This document shows positions 16,824-25,906 of a stretch of 32,279 bases of DNA, one piece after another. The notes beneath the pieces are model-generated. The model was not told the DNA's origin. It did no database searches and was given only the letters and a program-made list of their open reading frames with translations. The position numbers were made by a program, and so were the translations under genes. Numbering within the stretch: position 1 is the first letter of the stretch; each line of letters starts with the position of its first letter. The stretch lies in contig RFFQ01000105.1 of NCBI GenBank assembly GCA_003697105.1, positions 1-32,279 of the forward strand, written 5' to 3'. Source of the stretch: Gemmatimonadota bacterium (GTDB taxonomy: Bacteria; 4572-55; J002).

Positions 16824-17294
16824 TTAACGACCCTTTAAGCGCTGTTCGTGGGTTTGAAGAATCTCAAATGCTTTCTCCGCGGTGGAAGCTTCCACCAGTT
16901 TTTGATAAAATTCAGGGGTTTCGACTAAACGGGCAATTTGCGCCATTGCCGCAATATGCTCGCTCACATTTTGAAGGGGAGAAACTAGCAAAAATACCAA
17001 ATGTACGGGATTGCCGTCTTTCGCTTGGTAATCAAACCCTTTTTTAGAAATACCGAGGGAGCCAACCAATTTATTGACCAGATTCGTCCGGGCGTGCGGA
17101 ATGGCGACTCCGGGTGAAATGGCAGTATTCATCTTGATCTCGCGGGCTTCAATCTCCTCTAAAATCCGTTGGGGATTTTCAATCCGTTTGGTATCGGCTA
17201 ATCGTTGAACGAGTACCTGAAACACTTCTTTTTTTTGGCGAGTGCGAAGATTGGCATCAATCACATCAACATCAAACAACTGGGTAAGCAACAT
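16824..17294 (-). CDS. PTS EIIA domain protein, PtsN/fructose type
   Basis: 156 residues, one EIIA type 2 domain. The phosphorylatable histidine is H67 in the GVAIPHART motif. The next segment, 'VHLVFLLVSPLQNVSEHIAAMAQIARLV', matches EIIA(Ntr)/EIIA(Fru). No EIIB, EIIC or HPr gene is adjacent, so it is more likely a regulatory EIIA than part of a sugar permease. GGAAAG precedes the ATG. It is transcribed from the promoter at 17358-17386 and followed at once by the Ig-like lipoprotein. Confidence 0.9.
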   Translation of the reverse strand: MLLTQLFDVDVIDANLRTRQKKEVFQVLVQRLADTKRIENPQRILEEIEAREIKMNTAISPGVAIPHARTNLVNKLVGSLGISKKGFDYQAKDGNPVHLVFLLVSPLQNVSEHIAAMAQIARLVETPEFYQKLVEASTAEKAFEILQTHEQRLKGR

Positions 17295-17357
17295 AGGTTT
17301 TCTTTCCGTTTGTAAAATCCTTCAAAATCAGAACATTGTCCAAGTATAAAGGTGACC

Positions 17358-17386
17358 ACACTACGTGAAAACAAAGAGTCTGTCAA
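17358..17386 (-). promoter_or_regulatory. Sigma70-type promoter for the EIIA-lipoprotein unit
   Basis: Minus strand: TTGACA (17386-17381), 17-bp spacer, TAGTGT (17363-17358), giving a leader of about 55-60 nt before the ATG at 17294. Confidence 0.65.
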
Positions 17387-17457
17387 GATTTTTTTAGTTT
17401 CGGATGCCTCACACGATGCTAACAAAACCCCTCCATATTACCGCTAAAGATTAATTG

Positions 17458-17486
17458 TTGACAGGTATCGAATCATGTTATAGAGT
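17458..17486 (+). promoter_or_regulatory. Sigma70-type promoter for the giant surface protein
   Basis: TTGACA (17458-17463), 17-bp spacer, TAGAGT (17481-17486), with a predicted start near 17493. The resulting leader of about 270 nt is long for a single structural gene. Confidence 0.65.
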
Positions 17487-17696
17487 GAATACCTTACCAG
17501 AATGAATGGTGTTGGACGGATGTAAATCTATTTGATTTTTTCGTTGGATTTCAATGGGAAGGAAGTCGCATAATGTATAGTTTGGGAGTGGTGTTCCCAT
17601 GGGTTCGGATGTACTTCTATCGATTACCAACCCCAACGTTCCATGTGATGCGGCAGATGGTGTTGCTCCAGTAACATTTAATTCGGTGTAAACAGA

Positions 17697-17736
17697 CCTT
17701 TCGAGATTAGACGTTCGCGAGAGGTTTTCTTTTTTT
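17697..17736 (+). promoter_or_regulatory. Terminator-like hairpin just upstream of the giant gene's ribosome binding site
   Basis: CCTTTCG (17697-17703) pairs with CGAGAGG (17718-17724), including one G-U pair, and can extend by A-U pairs into the T-run. Loop of 14 nt, then TTTTCTTTTTTT (17725-17736). It sits 15 bases before the AGGAGG at 17751-17756. It could be a conditional (attenuator) terminator or the end of a short leader RNA; the long loop makes it only moderately stable. Confidence 0.45.
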
Positions 17737-17760
17737 CACTCAATGTATTTAGGAGGTTTT

Positions 17761-20700
17761 ATGCGTTATTTTTTTGTGTTTGTCGCGGCTCTAGCACTGA
17801 TGCTGGGTCCGGCATGGGCGGCTGATTTTATTTTAACAACCGCTGATGAACCGGTCGTGGAAGACTTTGCCACATTTGAAGGTGCCGGTTTCGCCCCAGA
17901 ACCCGGAACGGGTCAACTGGATTCCGATAGTTGGATTGCAACCGGGCTTTCCGATGGGGACATGATGTACGGCGGTACGTATGACAGCGGTGATTATGCC
18001 AAAGGGATGTCCGATGGCAGTGTCACCAGTGGCGGAATTTATGCCTTTCATACCGGTGGTGGCAATTATGGCTTAGGTGTCCAGCCGACCGGTAGTGACT
18101 GGTCTCCCGGCACGTTTGATCTGCGCATTCTCAACAGCACCGGTGAAACCTTGACCTCACTAGATGTCAGTTACAACCTGTGGGTCAATAATGATGCGGA
18201 TCGCGGCAATAGCTTTGACCTCTACTATTCCACCGATGGGGAAACCTTTTTGGAAACCGGTCTGACCTATATCTCACCGGAAGCGGCAGATGGTAACGGC
18301 TGGGTATCCAATCCGTTTAGCACCACGCTAGCGGGTCTCACGGTGGATGATGGTAGCTATATCTATCTGCGGTGGCACAGTGATGATATGGTAGGTGGTG
18401 GCTCCCGCGATGAATTCGCCCTTGATGATGTCAGTGTGACCGGTATGTCCGGGCAAATTAGTGGGGCGGTCATCGAAGCCGACCCCGCCAACCTTGACTT
18501 CGGGAGTGTGGATGTGGGAATGTCCGCCACGCTGAGTACCGTTATCTCGAATACCGGTAACCAGACCTTGACGATCAATAGTGTGGAGATTGATAATCCC
18601 GCATTTACCACAGAGGTCAGTGCTCCGTTTACCATCGCTCCGGGGGGTAGTGAGAGCATCAGTGTGACTTATACCGCCAATGATGCCGGTGAAGCGAGCG
18701 GTACTCTGACCCTCGATAATACGTCGATCAATAATCCGATGTTAGGGGTGGACTTGGTTGGATTTGGTGTCCCGACGGTTGTTACACCCATTGGTGATAT
18801 TCAGGCAGACCCCGCCAGTTATGACGGGCAAGTCGTACGGATTGAAGGGGTCGTCACGGCGGGCTCCGGTCTGTTGCACGGTAGCCGTACCAACGTGTTT
18901 GTGCAAGATGATTCCGGCAGCGGAATTATGCTATTTGATTTTAATTTGATCTATCAGACCGAGTTGGTACGCGGTAATGAGGTGCGTGTAGTCGGTGAAG
19001 TGACCGAATACGGCGGTGGCTGTCCCACAACGGAAATCACGAATTTTACGGTGGAAGTCCTCTCCTCTGGTAATCCAGAACCGGCACCTATCGTCTTGAG
19101 TACGGGTGACGCTGGCGGCGCAGACCCTGCCTTGTACGAAGGCACGTTGATTCAATCCGCCGGAATGATCAACGATGTCTTTTATGTCGGCGGTGGTACT
19201 AATATCACCATCAACGATGGTAGCGGGGATGCGGTCTTCCGGGTATGGGACAATACCGGTATTGATTTAGAAAATGTCGAAGTCGGTATGATGGCAACCT
19301 TGACCGGTGTGGCCTCCTGCTTTAACGATGCCCCGCAATATTTACCTGCCTATCAAGATCAAATTGAAATGGAAGCCGTCACCGACCCGCTGATTACTGT
19401 CGATCCGATGAGTATCGATTTTGGTCCGGTGGATGTCGGGGGTTCGGCGGATGCAATAGTGACTATCAGCAATACCGGCGGGGCGACGCTTTCTATCGCC
19501 GGATTGAGTACCGATAATGAGGTCTTCACTGTGGATGTGAGCGCGCCGATTGACATTGAACCGGGGATGTCCACCAATGTGACCGTGACCTTCAGCCCAG
19601 ATATGGCAGATAATTTTACGGGCATGTTGACCATCACCAGCAACGCCGTGAATTCTCCGGTGGTTGAGGTGGCGCTGAGCGGTCAAGGCGTGAATGTGGG
19701 AGATGTACCGGCACTGGTCATCAATGAAATCATGCAGAATCCCTCCATGGTGAGTGATGGTCAAGGCGAATGGTTTGAGCTTTACAATGCCGGTGCGGAA
19801 GCCGTTAATCTGGAAGGCTGGATTGTCCGGGATAATGATGATGACTATTTTGAGATCAGCGGGCTGCTTTCCATCGAACCGGATGGATATTTAGTGCTCG
19901 GTATCAATGCCGATTTTAACACGAACGGCGGTGTTAATGTGGATTATGAATATCCGGTGGAGTTTGGCTTGAGCAACAGCGCCGATGAAATCGTCTTGCT
20001 GATGCCAGACCTCACCGAAGTGGACCGGGTGGAGTATGACGGTGGTCCCGAGTTCCCCGATCCGAATGGAGCGTCCATGTCGTTGATTAGCCCTGCGCTC
20101 GATAACAACGTAGGAGAAAACTGGGCAGAAGCAACAACCCCGTGGGGTGAAGGTACCGACCTCGGAACCCCGGGTGCCCCCAATGACGTCGGCGGTGAGG
20201 GAGTGATTATCACTGTCGATCCGGCAGACCTCGATTTTGGCACCGTTTTCGTCGGTGAAACCGCTTCTGCCACGCTGATGATCACCAATATGGGGACGGC
20301 AACCTTAACGATTTCTGAAGTTGTCATTGATGAACCGGTCTTTTCCACCACCGTTATCACCCCGCTGGAAATTAACCCGGGATCAACCTTCAACATGACC
20401 GTGCGCTTCTCACCGGATGCGGAAGGGGAATTTAGCGGGTCCCTCACGCTGATCAGCAATGCCGATAATGCACCGGAACTGGTCGTGCCGTTAATGGGTG
20501 TTGGACAAGCGGCGCTGGAACCGGTACCGATCAGCGAAATCCAAATGGACCCCGCTTCTTTTGAAGGACAGACCGTCATGATTGAAGGGGTCGTAACCGA
20601 TGGGGCTGGTGTGACCAATGATTTTCGCCTAAATGCCTTTATTCAAGATGATTCGGGCTACGGCATTATGCTGTACAATAGCTCCTTGATTTATGAAACC

Positions 20701-23031
20701 GAACTGGTGCGCGGCAACGAAGTCCGGGTCACCGGAACCGTGACCGAATTTGCCGGCGGTTGTCCGACCACGGAAATTACCGACTTTACGGTAGAAGTGC
20801 TTTCCTCTGGTAATGCGGAACCGGCACCGCTGATCCGTACAACCGGCGAAGCCGGCGATCCGTCCGTGTTGGCGTATGAAGGAACGCTGATCCAATCCAC
20901 CGGGACGATCACGGATGTGTCCGGTACGGGTAATGTCAACATTACGATTGATGATGGCTCCGGTAGCACGGTCTTCCGCGTCTGGGAATCCACTGGCATT
21001 GACCTGAGTGAGGTACAAGTAGGCCGAACGGCAACACTGAGAGGGATTATCTCGTGTTTCAGTGGCAACCCGCAACATCTGCCCGCCTATCAAGATCATA
21101 TTGAAGTGGAAGTCAGTGCCGATCCATTGATTGGGGTCGAACCGGCGGCAATGGATTTTGGCAGTGTGCTTGTCGGTGAATCTGCTGTTGAGATGGCAAC
21201 GATCAGTAACAGCGGCGGTAGCACCTTGACCATCAGTGACATTGCAAGTGATAATCCCGCCTTTACGGTTGATGTTAGCACGCCGATTAATATCGAGCCG
21301 GAAGAGAGTGTAACCGTTGATGTCACGTTTAGCCCCGATATGGCAGGTGAGTTCAGCGGTATTTTGAGCATCACCAGCAACGCGGGGAACTTCCCGGTGC
21401 TGGAAGTCGCCTTAAGCGGGATAGGATATGAACCGGTGGAAATTCGGGATGTGGTCTTCACCGAAATCATGTATAACCCGTCCAGCGAACAAGGTAGCGA
21501 TGAGTTTTATGAATACGCCGAATTGTACAATAATGATACCGAACCGGCAGACCTCTCCGGCTTTGAGTACAAAGATAATGTCGATGACCATATCTTTGTG
21601 TTGCCAGCAGGTACGATTTTACAACCGGGTGAATATTTAGTGCTCGCGGCTAATGCCGATTCGATTCGCGCCTATTACGGGATCGATAATGTGATCGGGG
21701 ATGTGGGCATTGCTTTAAATAATGGCGGCGATGCCGTGCGGCTGTTTGCCCCAGATGGTCAACTGGTAGATGCGGTGACCTTCACGGATGACCCGCCGTG
21801 GCCCGTGGAAGCGGACGGTCAAGGTCCGGCACTGGAACTGATCGATCCCAATCTGGATAATTCGTTGCCGGAAAATTGGACGGTCTGTGCCTTTGGAGGC
21901 ACGCCGGGCATGGAAAACTGCGGCAATCTGGAAACCTATTCGATTTCAGGAATGGTGACGTACGCGCTGGGCGATAATCCACCCGTGCCGGAGGTGATAG
22001 TCTCCAGTGGGGAGTACATGGGCAATAGTGATGCGGATGGAATGTACATGATCACCGGTGTGCCGGCAGGCGAATACACCTTTATCGCCGAACGGACACC
22101 CAGTGTGGACCCGGCACAAGGTATCAGTGCGTTTGATGCGGCACGAGTCGCACAATATTCTGTGGGAAGTTATGATTTTGATGAATATCAACTTATCGCC
22201 GCAGATGTAACCGGTGACGGTAGTATCTCGCCGTTTGATGCCGCCCGAATTGCCCAATACGCCATTCGCTTGCCACAAAGCAGCCGTGCTGGGGAGTGGG
22301 CGTTTCTGCCGGAAAGTTACACCTACGCCCCCCTCGAAATGGATATGGTGGATCAGGATTTCACGGCGATTTTGTACGGCGAAGTAACCGGAAACTGGTC
22401 GCCTTCTGCCGCAGCGCGGGCAAGCAAACACCAAAACGTAGAAATTCGGAATCAGGAAGCCGGTGTCCGCGTGGTTGGCAACCAGATTCAACGAGTTGAT
22501 GAGGTAGATGCGGTGATCGCATTTCAGTTTGTCCTGCGCACCGAGACGGATCCGCAACTGGCACAAAATGTTCCGGCAGATTGGACGTTGATCCACCACC
22601 GGTTTGAAGATGGCACGGTGTCCGTTGCCGCGTTTGGGGTGACTCCCCTCAGCGGTACGGAACTTTTGGATGTCTCCGCAGAGACGGAAATCCTCGCCGG
22701 GCAGATCAATGAACACCCTGCAAAAGTGCTGGCGACAATCCATGTGCCAGAGCAGGTTACTTTGCATCAAAACGTACCGAATCCGTTCAATCCCAAGACC
22801 GCGATCCGGTATGAATTGCCCCAATCGATGGCAGTCCATCTGCAGGTGTATGATGTCGCCGGTCGTTTGGTACAGACCTTACTCGATGGTGCCACCCAAG
22901 CGGCCGGTCAATATACGGTGGAATGGAACGGCACAGACCTAAGTGGGCAACCGGTAAGTAGCGGTCTCTATTTTTACCGTTTGGAAACCGGTGAATTTAC
23001 GGACATGAAGTCCATGATTTTACTCCGCTAA
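17761..23031 (+). CDS. Giant modular secreted protein: ASH, OB-fold and lamin-tail domains, dockerin, NPFNP-type sorting domain
   Basis: 1756 residues. The start at 17761 is set by AGGAGG four bases upstream and a clean signal peptide (MRYFFVFVAALALMLGPAWA). Approximate order: N-terminal beta-sandwich (21-235), ASH/choice-of-anchor D ('DFGSVDVG', 239), OB-fold like that of secreted nucleases (339-540), ASH (541), lamin-tail domain (649), ASH (816), OB-fold (919), ASH (1119), lamin-tail domain (1226), carboxypeptidase-regulatory-like domain (1393), dockerin-type calcium repeats (1446-1503; the second loop DVTGDGSISPFD is canonical, the first degenerate), an unassigned spacer, and a C-terminal domain (1667-1756) starting 'LHQNVPNPFNPKTAIRYELP'. 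That domain suggests export and anchoring at the cell surface. OB-fold and lamin-tail domains often accompany extracellular nucleases, but no nuclease domain is present. A strong terminator follows. Confidence 0.9.
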   Translation: MRYFFVFVAALALMLGPAWAADFILTTADEPVVEDFATFEGAGFAPEPGTGQLDSDSWIATGLSDGDMMYGGTYDSGDYAKGMSDGSVTSGGIYAFHTGGGNYGLGVQPTGSDWSPGTFDLRILNSTGETLTSLDVSYNLWVNNDADRGNSFDLYYSTDGETFLETGLTYISPEAADGNGWVSNPFSTTLAGLTVDDGSYIYLRWHSDDMVGGGSRDEFALDDVSVTGMSGQISGAVIEADPANLDFGSVDVGMSATLSTVISNTGNQTLTINSVEIDNPAFTTEVSAPFTIAPGGSESISVTYTANDAGEASGTLTLDNTSINNPMLGVDLVGFGVPTVVTPIGDIQADPASYDGQVVRIEGVVTAGSGLLHGSRTNVFVQDDSGSGIMLFDFNLIYQTELVRGNEVRVVGEVTEYGGGCPTTEITNFTVEVLSSGNPEPAPIVLSTGDAGGADPALYEGTLIQSAGMINDVFYVGGGTNITINDGSGDAVFRVWDNTGIDLENVEVGMMATLTGVASCFNDAPQYLPAYQDQIEMEAVTDPLITVDPMSIDFGPVDVGGSADAIVTISNTGGATLSIAGLSTDNEVFTVDVSAPIDIEPGMSTNVTVTFSPDMADNFTGMLTITSNAVNSPVVEVALSGQGVNVGDVPALVINEIMQNPSMVSDGQGEWFELYNAGAEAVNLEGWIVRDNDDDYFEISGLLSIEPDGYLVLGINADFNTNGGVNVDYEYPVEFGLSNSADEIVLLMPDLTEVDRVEYDGGPEFPDPNGASMSLISPALDNNVGENWAEATTPWGEGTDLGTPGAPNDVGGEGVIITVDPADLDFGTVFVGETASATLMITNMGTATLTISEVVIDEPVFSTTVITPLEINPGSTFNMTVRFSPDAEGEFSGSLTLISNADNAPELVVPLMGVGQAALEPVPISEIQMDPASFEGQTVMIEGVVTDGAGVTNDFRLNAFIQDDSGYGIMLYNSSLIYETELVRGNEVRVTGTVTEFAGGCPTTEITDFTVEVLSSGNAEPAPLIRTTGEAGDPSVLAYEGTLIQSTGTITDVSGTGNVNITIDDGSGSTVFRVWESTGIDLSEVQVGRTATLRGIISCFSGNPQHLPAYQDHIEVEVSADPLIGVEPAAMDFGSVLVGESAVEMATISNSGGSTLTISDIASDNPAFTVDVSTPINIEPEESVTVDVTFSPDMAGEFSGILSITSNAGNFPVLEVALSGIGYEPVEIRDVVFTEIMYNPSSEQGSDEFYEYAELYNNDTEPADLSGFEYKDNVDDHIFVLPAGTILQPGEYLVLAANADSIRAYYGIDNVIGDVGIALNNGGDAVRLFAPDGQLVDAVTFTDDPPWPVEADGQGPALELIDPNLDNSLPENWTVCAFGGTPGMENCGNLETYSISGMVTYALGDNPPVPEVIVSSGEYMGNSDADGMYMITGVPAGEYTFIAERTPSVDPAQGISAFDAARVAQYSVGSYDFDEYQLIAADVTGDGSISPFDAARIAQYAIRLPQSSRAGEWAFLPESYTYAPLEMDMVDQDFTAILYGEVTGNWSPSAAARASKHQNVEIRNQEAGVRVVGNQIQRVDEVDAVIAFQFVLRTETDPQLAQNVPADWTLIHHRFEDGTVSVAAFGVTPLSGTELLDVSAETEILAGQINEHPAKVLATIHVPEQVTLHQNVPNPFNPKTAIRYELPQSMAVHLQVYDVAGRLVQTLLDGATQAAGQYTVEWNGTDLSGQPVSSGLYFYRLETGEFTDMKSMILLR
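18479..21930 (+). repeat. Two long tandem protein modules (ASH-OB-ASH-LTD twice)
   Basis: The stretches 18479-20210 and 20211-21930 encode the same domain order. The OB-fold parts (about 18775-19370 and 20517-21110, offset about 1740 bp) are clearly similar over their length, with shared pieces such as ELVRGNEVRV and GGCPTTEIT and mostly synonymous third-base changes. This indicates an older in-frame duplication of about 575 codons. The lamin-tail copies have diverged more. Confidence 0.8.
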
Positions 23032-23074
23032 ACGCGGTTTCATGCCACCGGTTTTTGCCGGGTTCAGATATGGA

Positions 23075-23108
23075 CGCGCTATGTTCTTCGGAATGTAGCG
23101 CGTTTTTT
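23075..23108 (+). terminator. Strong intrinsic terminator after the giant gene
   Basis: A 12-bp stem (23075-23086 with 23091-23102, two G-U pairs) closed by a UUCG tetraloop on a C-G pair, followed by six T (23103-23108). It starts 44 bases after the stop codon. Confidence 0.92.
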
Positions 23109-23197
23109 AGTTTGGGAGAAAGACGGACTGCCGGGTAAAATCCGTTTTAAGGGCAGGTAATCATGTAGCACCCTTATAAAAATACGGAAGCGGGGAG

Positions 23198-24514
23198 TTA
23201 TTCCCCACGAAGACATGATGATGTTCTTGTGAACAGGTAGGCATTGGCAATGATCCGGCCACTCACAAAGGCGGTAGTTGCGGCAATAGCCCCAATCGCA
23301 TTGATACCAGAAATCATCACAAATAGAATACTCATCATTCCCACGACTTCGGCAGCGGTTGCAATGGTGATTCCGCCCGTACGTTTGGCATTTACAAGAA
23401 TTGCCCGTTGAAACGCCAACAAAATGGCTAAACCGGGTAAAATGCAAACGATGCGGATCGGGATGCGGGCAAATTCGGTCAGTTCCGGAGTTAACCCGCC
23501 GATACGCTGAAACCAAATGGAAGAGAGCGGGGTATAGCCAATCAATGCGAGCAGGCTCACGGTAATTAGTCCGAGGCGCAAGGCAAATCGGCGTAAGGCA
23601 GGGAAACCTTCATTTTTATCGCCTAAAAAGGTGATTGCCACTTCCTGAAACGCCAATCCCACACTGACAAAAATAAAGGTGGTGGAGTTGATTACCGGAA
23701 GTACTGCGAGAGATTCCAATGCAGACCGGCTTTGCCCCACAAAAAAGGTCACCAGAGGGCGTACTCCCAAAGAGAGCATTGAAGAGAGCGCCAACGGATA
23801 GTAAAACTGGATGATTCCGCGATACGTCAGCGGTTCTGTCGCCGGATTGGGGGCGGTGTAAGCCACGGTGCGCACACTTGACCATGCCATGATGCGGGTG
23901 AAGATGGCTTCCAGCGTAACGCCTGTTGACATTGCGGCGGCACCTAGATACGCTCCGGCAGTATCCGTGAAAAAATAAAGCCCGAGTGCCGTCAACGCCA
24001 TTGAAATAAGCCGGATGACGGTACCATAAGCGACGCGCTGGGTCTGGTTGTTGCGGATCAAAATACCCTGATAAAACCGGCGGTAGCCAATTGCCGCCGG
24101 CCACGGGATGAGCAAAATCAATGTGATGTAGGTCAGTTGGGCAACTTCCGGCGGGAGACCGATCAAGCCGTACATGATCTCCTCAAAAAGGGGTGTGAAG
24201 ATCAGCCCAAGCATCGCTATTGTGATGAGTATCTTCAAGGCGAAAAGGAAATTACGCAATTTGAGGTAGGAGAGCCGGTCTCGCACCAGCGCCACAGAAG
24301 CACTCATGATCATAATGATCGGTGCTTCGATCATCAACCCGAAGGAAAACGCCACCCCGTATGCTGCTAGATTGAATTTCGGTTCAGCGAGGCGGGCAAT
24401 CACGGCGGCAATGAAGGGACCCTCCACCGCCATCATTAACCACGTCGCCGCAAGGGGGCTCCAAAATTTGAAGATCGTCAACTGAGATATAGTATTAGTG
24501 GGTTGGGGATGCAT
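23198..24514 (-). CDS. Polytopic membrane protein, MATE/ANK (MOP superfamily)-like
   Basis: 438 residues with about 12 hydrophobic segments and almost no soluble domain. The opening 'IFKFWSPLAATWLMMAVEGPFIAAVIARL' and the repeated two-bundle pattern resemble MATE exporters and bacterial relatives of the ANKH transporter, which belong with polysaccharide flippases in the MOP superfamily. Substrate unknown. The start overlaps the end of the upstream MFS gene by 20 bases, so the two are co-translated. Location next to a glycan cluster makes a role in export or flipping of a glycan precursor possible, but this is inference. A GGGGA/TCCCC hairpin overlaps its stop codon. Confidence 0.75.
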   Translation of the reverse strand: MHPQPTNTISQLTIFKFWSPLAATWLMMAVEGPFIAAVIARLAEPKFNLAAYGVAFSFGLMIEAPIIMIMSASVALVRDRLSYLKLRNFLFALKILITIAMLGLIFTPLFEEIMYGLIGLPPEVAQLTYITLILLIPWPAAIGYRRFYQGILIRNNQTQRVAYGTVIRLISMALTALGLYFFTDTAGAYLGAAAMSTGVTLEAIFTRIMAWSSVRTVAYTAPNPATEPLTYRGIIQFYYPLALSSMLSLGVRPLVTFFVGQSRSALESLAVLPVINSTTFIFVSVGLAFQEVAITFLGDKNEGFPALRRFALRLGLITVSLLALIGYTPLSSIWFQRIGGLTPELTEFARIPIRIVCILPGLAILLAFQRAILVNAKRTGGITIATAAEVVGMMSILFVMISGINAIGAIAATTAFVSGRIIANAYLFTRTSSCLRGE

Positions 24515-25790
24515 GTTCGATACGCTTTAAGAGAACCTCTCGCCGCTGGTAGTCCAAAATTAGCAGATAATAAAGCACGACTCCGATGCAGTACAATCCT
24601 GCCGTGATCAAAAAAATGCGATAATAGGGCAGATTCATTGCTCGCAAATACTGAAAAATTTTGGCGCTAATAAACCATGAACCACTCCAAATGCTGGACG
24701 TCAATGCGCTAATGAGTTCCTGATTTTTTTCGCCGACATATTTCATCACCAGTTCGCTGGTCATCGGATTTGCCATGTTCATTAGTGGCTGCCGGAAAAT
24801 ATAACACAAAATGGCGACAAAAACGACCCCCGGCACGTCCGCCACCAACTCCGTTAGCGCCATCATGACGAGAAAGAAGATCGAGAGGGCTTGCGAAAGC
24901 GTGATGGCGATCTTATAGCCAAATTTCCGCCGAATGAGGGGGACGGTCAGAGCGGCGCTAAACACCAAAATCGCTGTAGCACTGCCGATTAGACTGAATT
25001 GCTCGGAATCGATCCCAAACACATTGAAGAAAAAAAGGTTGATAAACGGTATCGTCAAGCCTGCACCCACAGCGATCAAGATTGTGGGCACAACGGACTT
25101 AAAAATCAAATCCCAATCGTAATCAAACAGGGAGGTCAAGCCGGTGCGGGTTACCGGAGGCGGCTTTACTTCTTCGATCTTCAATAACAGCGCGGTAGAG
25201 AGTGTACTCAGGATGATGATCACTTTTAAAATGTGGTACTCATCCCAGGGAAACGTGATGCCCAATGCGCTGAAATTACCGAACGAACTCAGCATAGCAA
25301 TGGTGAACCCGGCAATCAACAGGGCAGATGACCATGTGGAAAAATTGAGCGAGATTGATTCGGAGAGTGACGCTTCCGGAGCATTACGCATGATAAACGG
25401 CAGGACGCACACTTGCATCAACATCATCCCGAAGCCCCAGCCAAAAAAGCAACTTTTCAGGAGTAACATATTACCGATCTGCACGGCTTCGATCATCAAA
25501 AGCGAGGATAACGGGATTACAATAGCCGAAATTACAAAAAAAGGCTTGAGCCGCTTGCCTTTGATAAATAGCCCCATCGGGAAGGCAAACAGAAGTACCC
25601 CCAAAAACCGGAAAGACGTAAAATAGGCAATTTGATCGTCAGGGTAGCCCATTTTGCTCATGTAGATGTTTAAAATCAACATGAACGATGAGGTCACTAG
25701 GTGCAGAGTAAGTCCCGATAAGACGAGTAAAAAGATCGGTTGGGGCACATGACGGTACTGCCCAATGATTCGCTTAAAAAAGTCGCGCAT
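24495..25790 (-). CDS. MFS transporter
   Basis: 431 residues with about 12 transmembrane helices; the layout is major facilitator, with a central loop near 'KIEEVKPPPVTRTG'. I do not recognise a subfamily. The frame is open to an ATG at 25865, but the ATG at 25790 (MRDFFKRIIG) has TAAGGAA six bases upstream, and the extension looks non-coding. A probable promoter lies at 25856-25883. The last 20 bases overlap the MATE/ANK-like gene. Confidence 0.85.
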   Translation of the reverse strand: MRDFFKRIIGQYRHVPQPIFLLVLSGLTLHLVTSSFMLILNIYMSKMGYPDDQIAYFTSFRFLGVLLFAFPMGLFIKGKRLKPFFVISAIVIPLSSLLMIEAVQIGNMLLLKSCFFGWGFGMMLMQVCVLPFIMRNAPEASLSESISLNFSTWSSALLIAGFTIAMLSSFGNFSALGITFPWDEYHILKVIIILSTLSTALLLKIEEVKPPPVTRTGLTSLFDYDWDLIFKSVVPTILIAVGAGLTIPFINLFFFNVFGIDSEQFSLIGSATAILVFSAALTVPLIRRKFGYKIAITLSQALSIFFLVMMALTELVADVPGVVFVAILCYIFRQPLMNMANPMTSELVMKYVGEKNQELISALTSSIWSGSWFISAKIFQYLRAMNLPYYRIFLITAGLYCIGVVLYYLLILDYQRREVLLKRIEHASPTH

Positions 25791-25855
25791 ATGTTCCTTA
25801 TGATGGATAAAATGAGAATAGAAGGTTTCGTGGGGCGATCGAGAGGGGGAGAGGA

Positions 25856-25883
25856 AATGTAACAATTAGCGGGGGAAAGTCAA
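25856..25883 (-). promoter_or_regulatory. Probable promoter of the MFS-MATE pair
   Basis: Minus strand: TTGACT (25883-25878), 16-bp spacer, TACATT (25861-25856), in the 116-bp gap between the GT4 stop and the MFS start. It implies the two transporters can be expressed apart from the glycan cluster. Confidence 0.45.
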
Positions 25884-25906
25884 GGTTAAAAGTAGGACGT
25901 AATCGC

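Larger units (their letters stand above)
17295..17760. other. Divergent intergenic region of 466 bp
   Basis: Between the EIIA gene (minus) and the giant surface protein (plus). It contains one promoter per direction, and a leader of about 270 nt for the plus gene with a small hairpin at 17583-17599 (TGGGA/TCCCA) and a terminator-like hairpin at 17697-17736. I recognise no known riboswitch class and no convincing small gene in the leader. Confidence 0.75.

Noticed and set aside
17487-17760. Known riboswitch (for example c-di-GMP class I) in the leader
   Set aside because: No conserved core sequences of a riboswitch class that I can recognise.
19944-20618. 224-codon minus-strand frame inside the giant gene
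   Set aside because: Ser/Thr/Val-rich shadow of the repeated domains; similar shadows occur over the other ASH copies.
21946-22839. 297-codon minus-strand frame inside the giant gene
   Set aside because: His/Arg/Cys-rich antisense product covering the dockerin region, without ribosome binding site or recognisable fold.
17761-23031. Annotation as extracellular endonuclease
   Set aside because: The accompanying domains are present, but no catalytic EEP, HNH or SNase motif is visible.
23079-23516. 145-codon minus-strand frame crossing the end of the MATE/ANK-like gene
   Set aside because: It reads through the strong terminator and the membrane-protein gene in another frame; Cys/His/Arg-rich composition.
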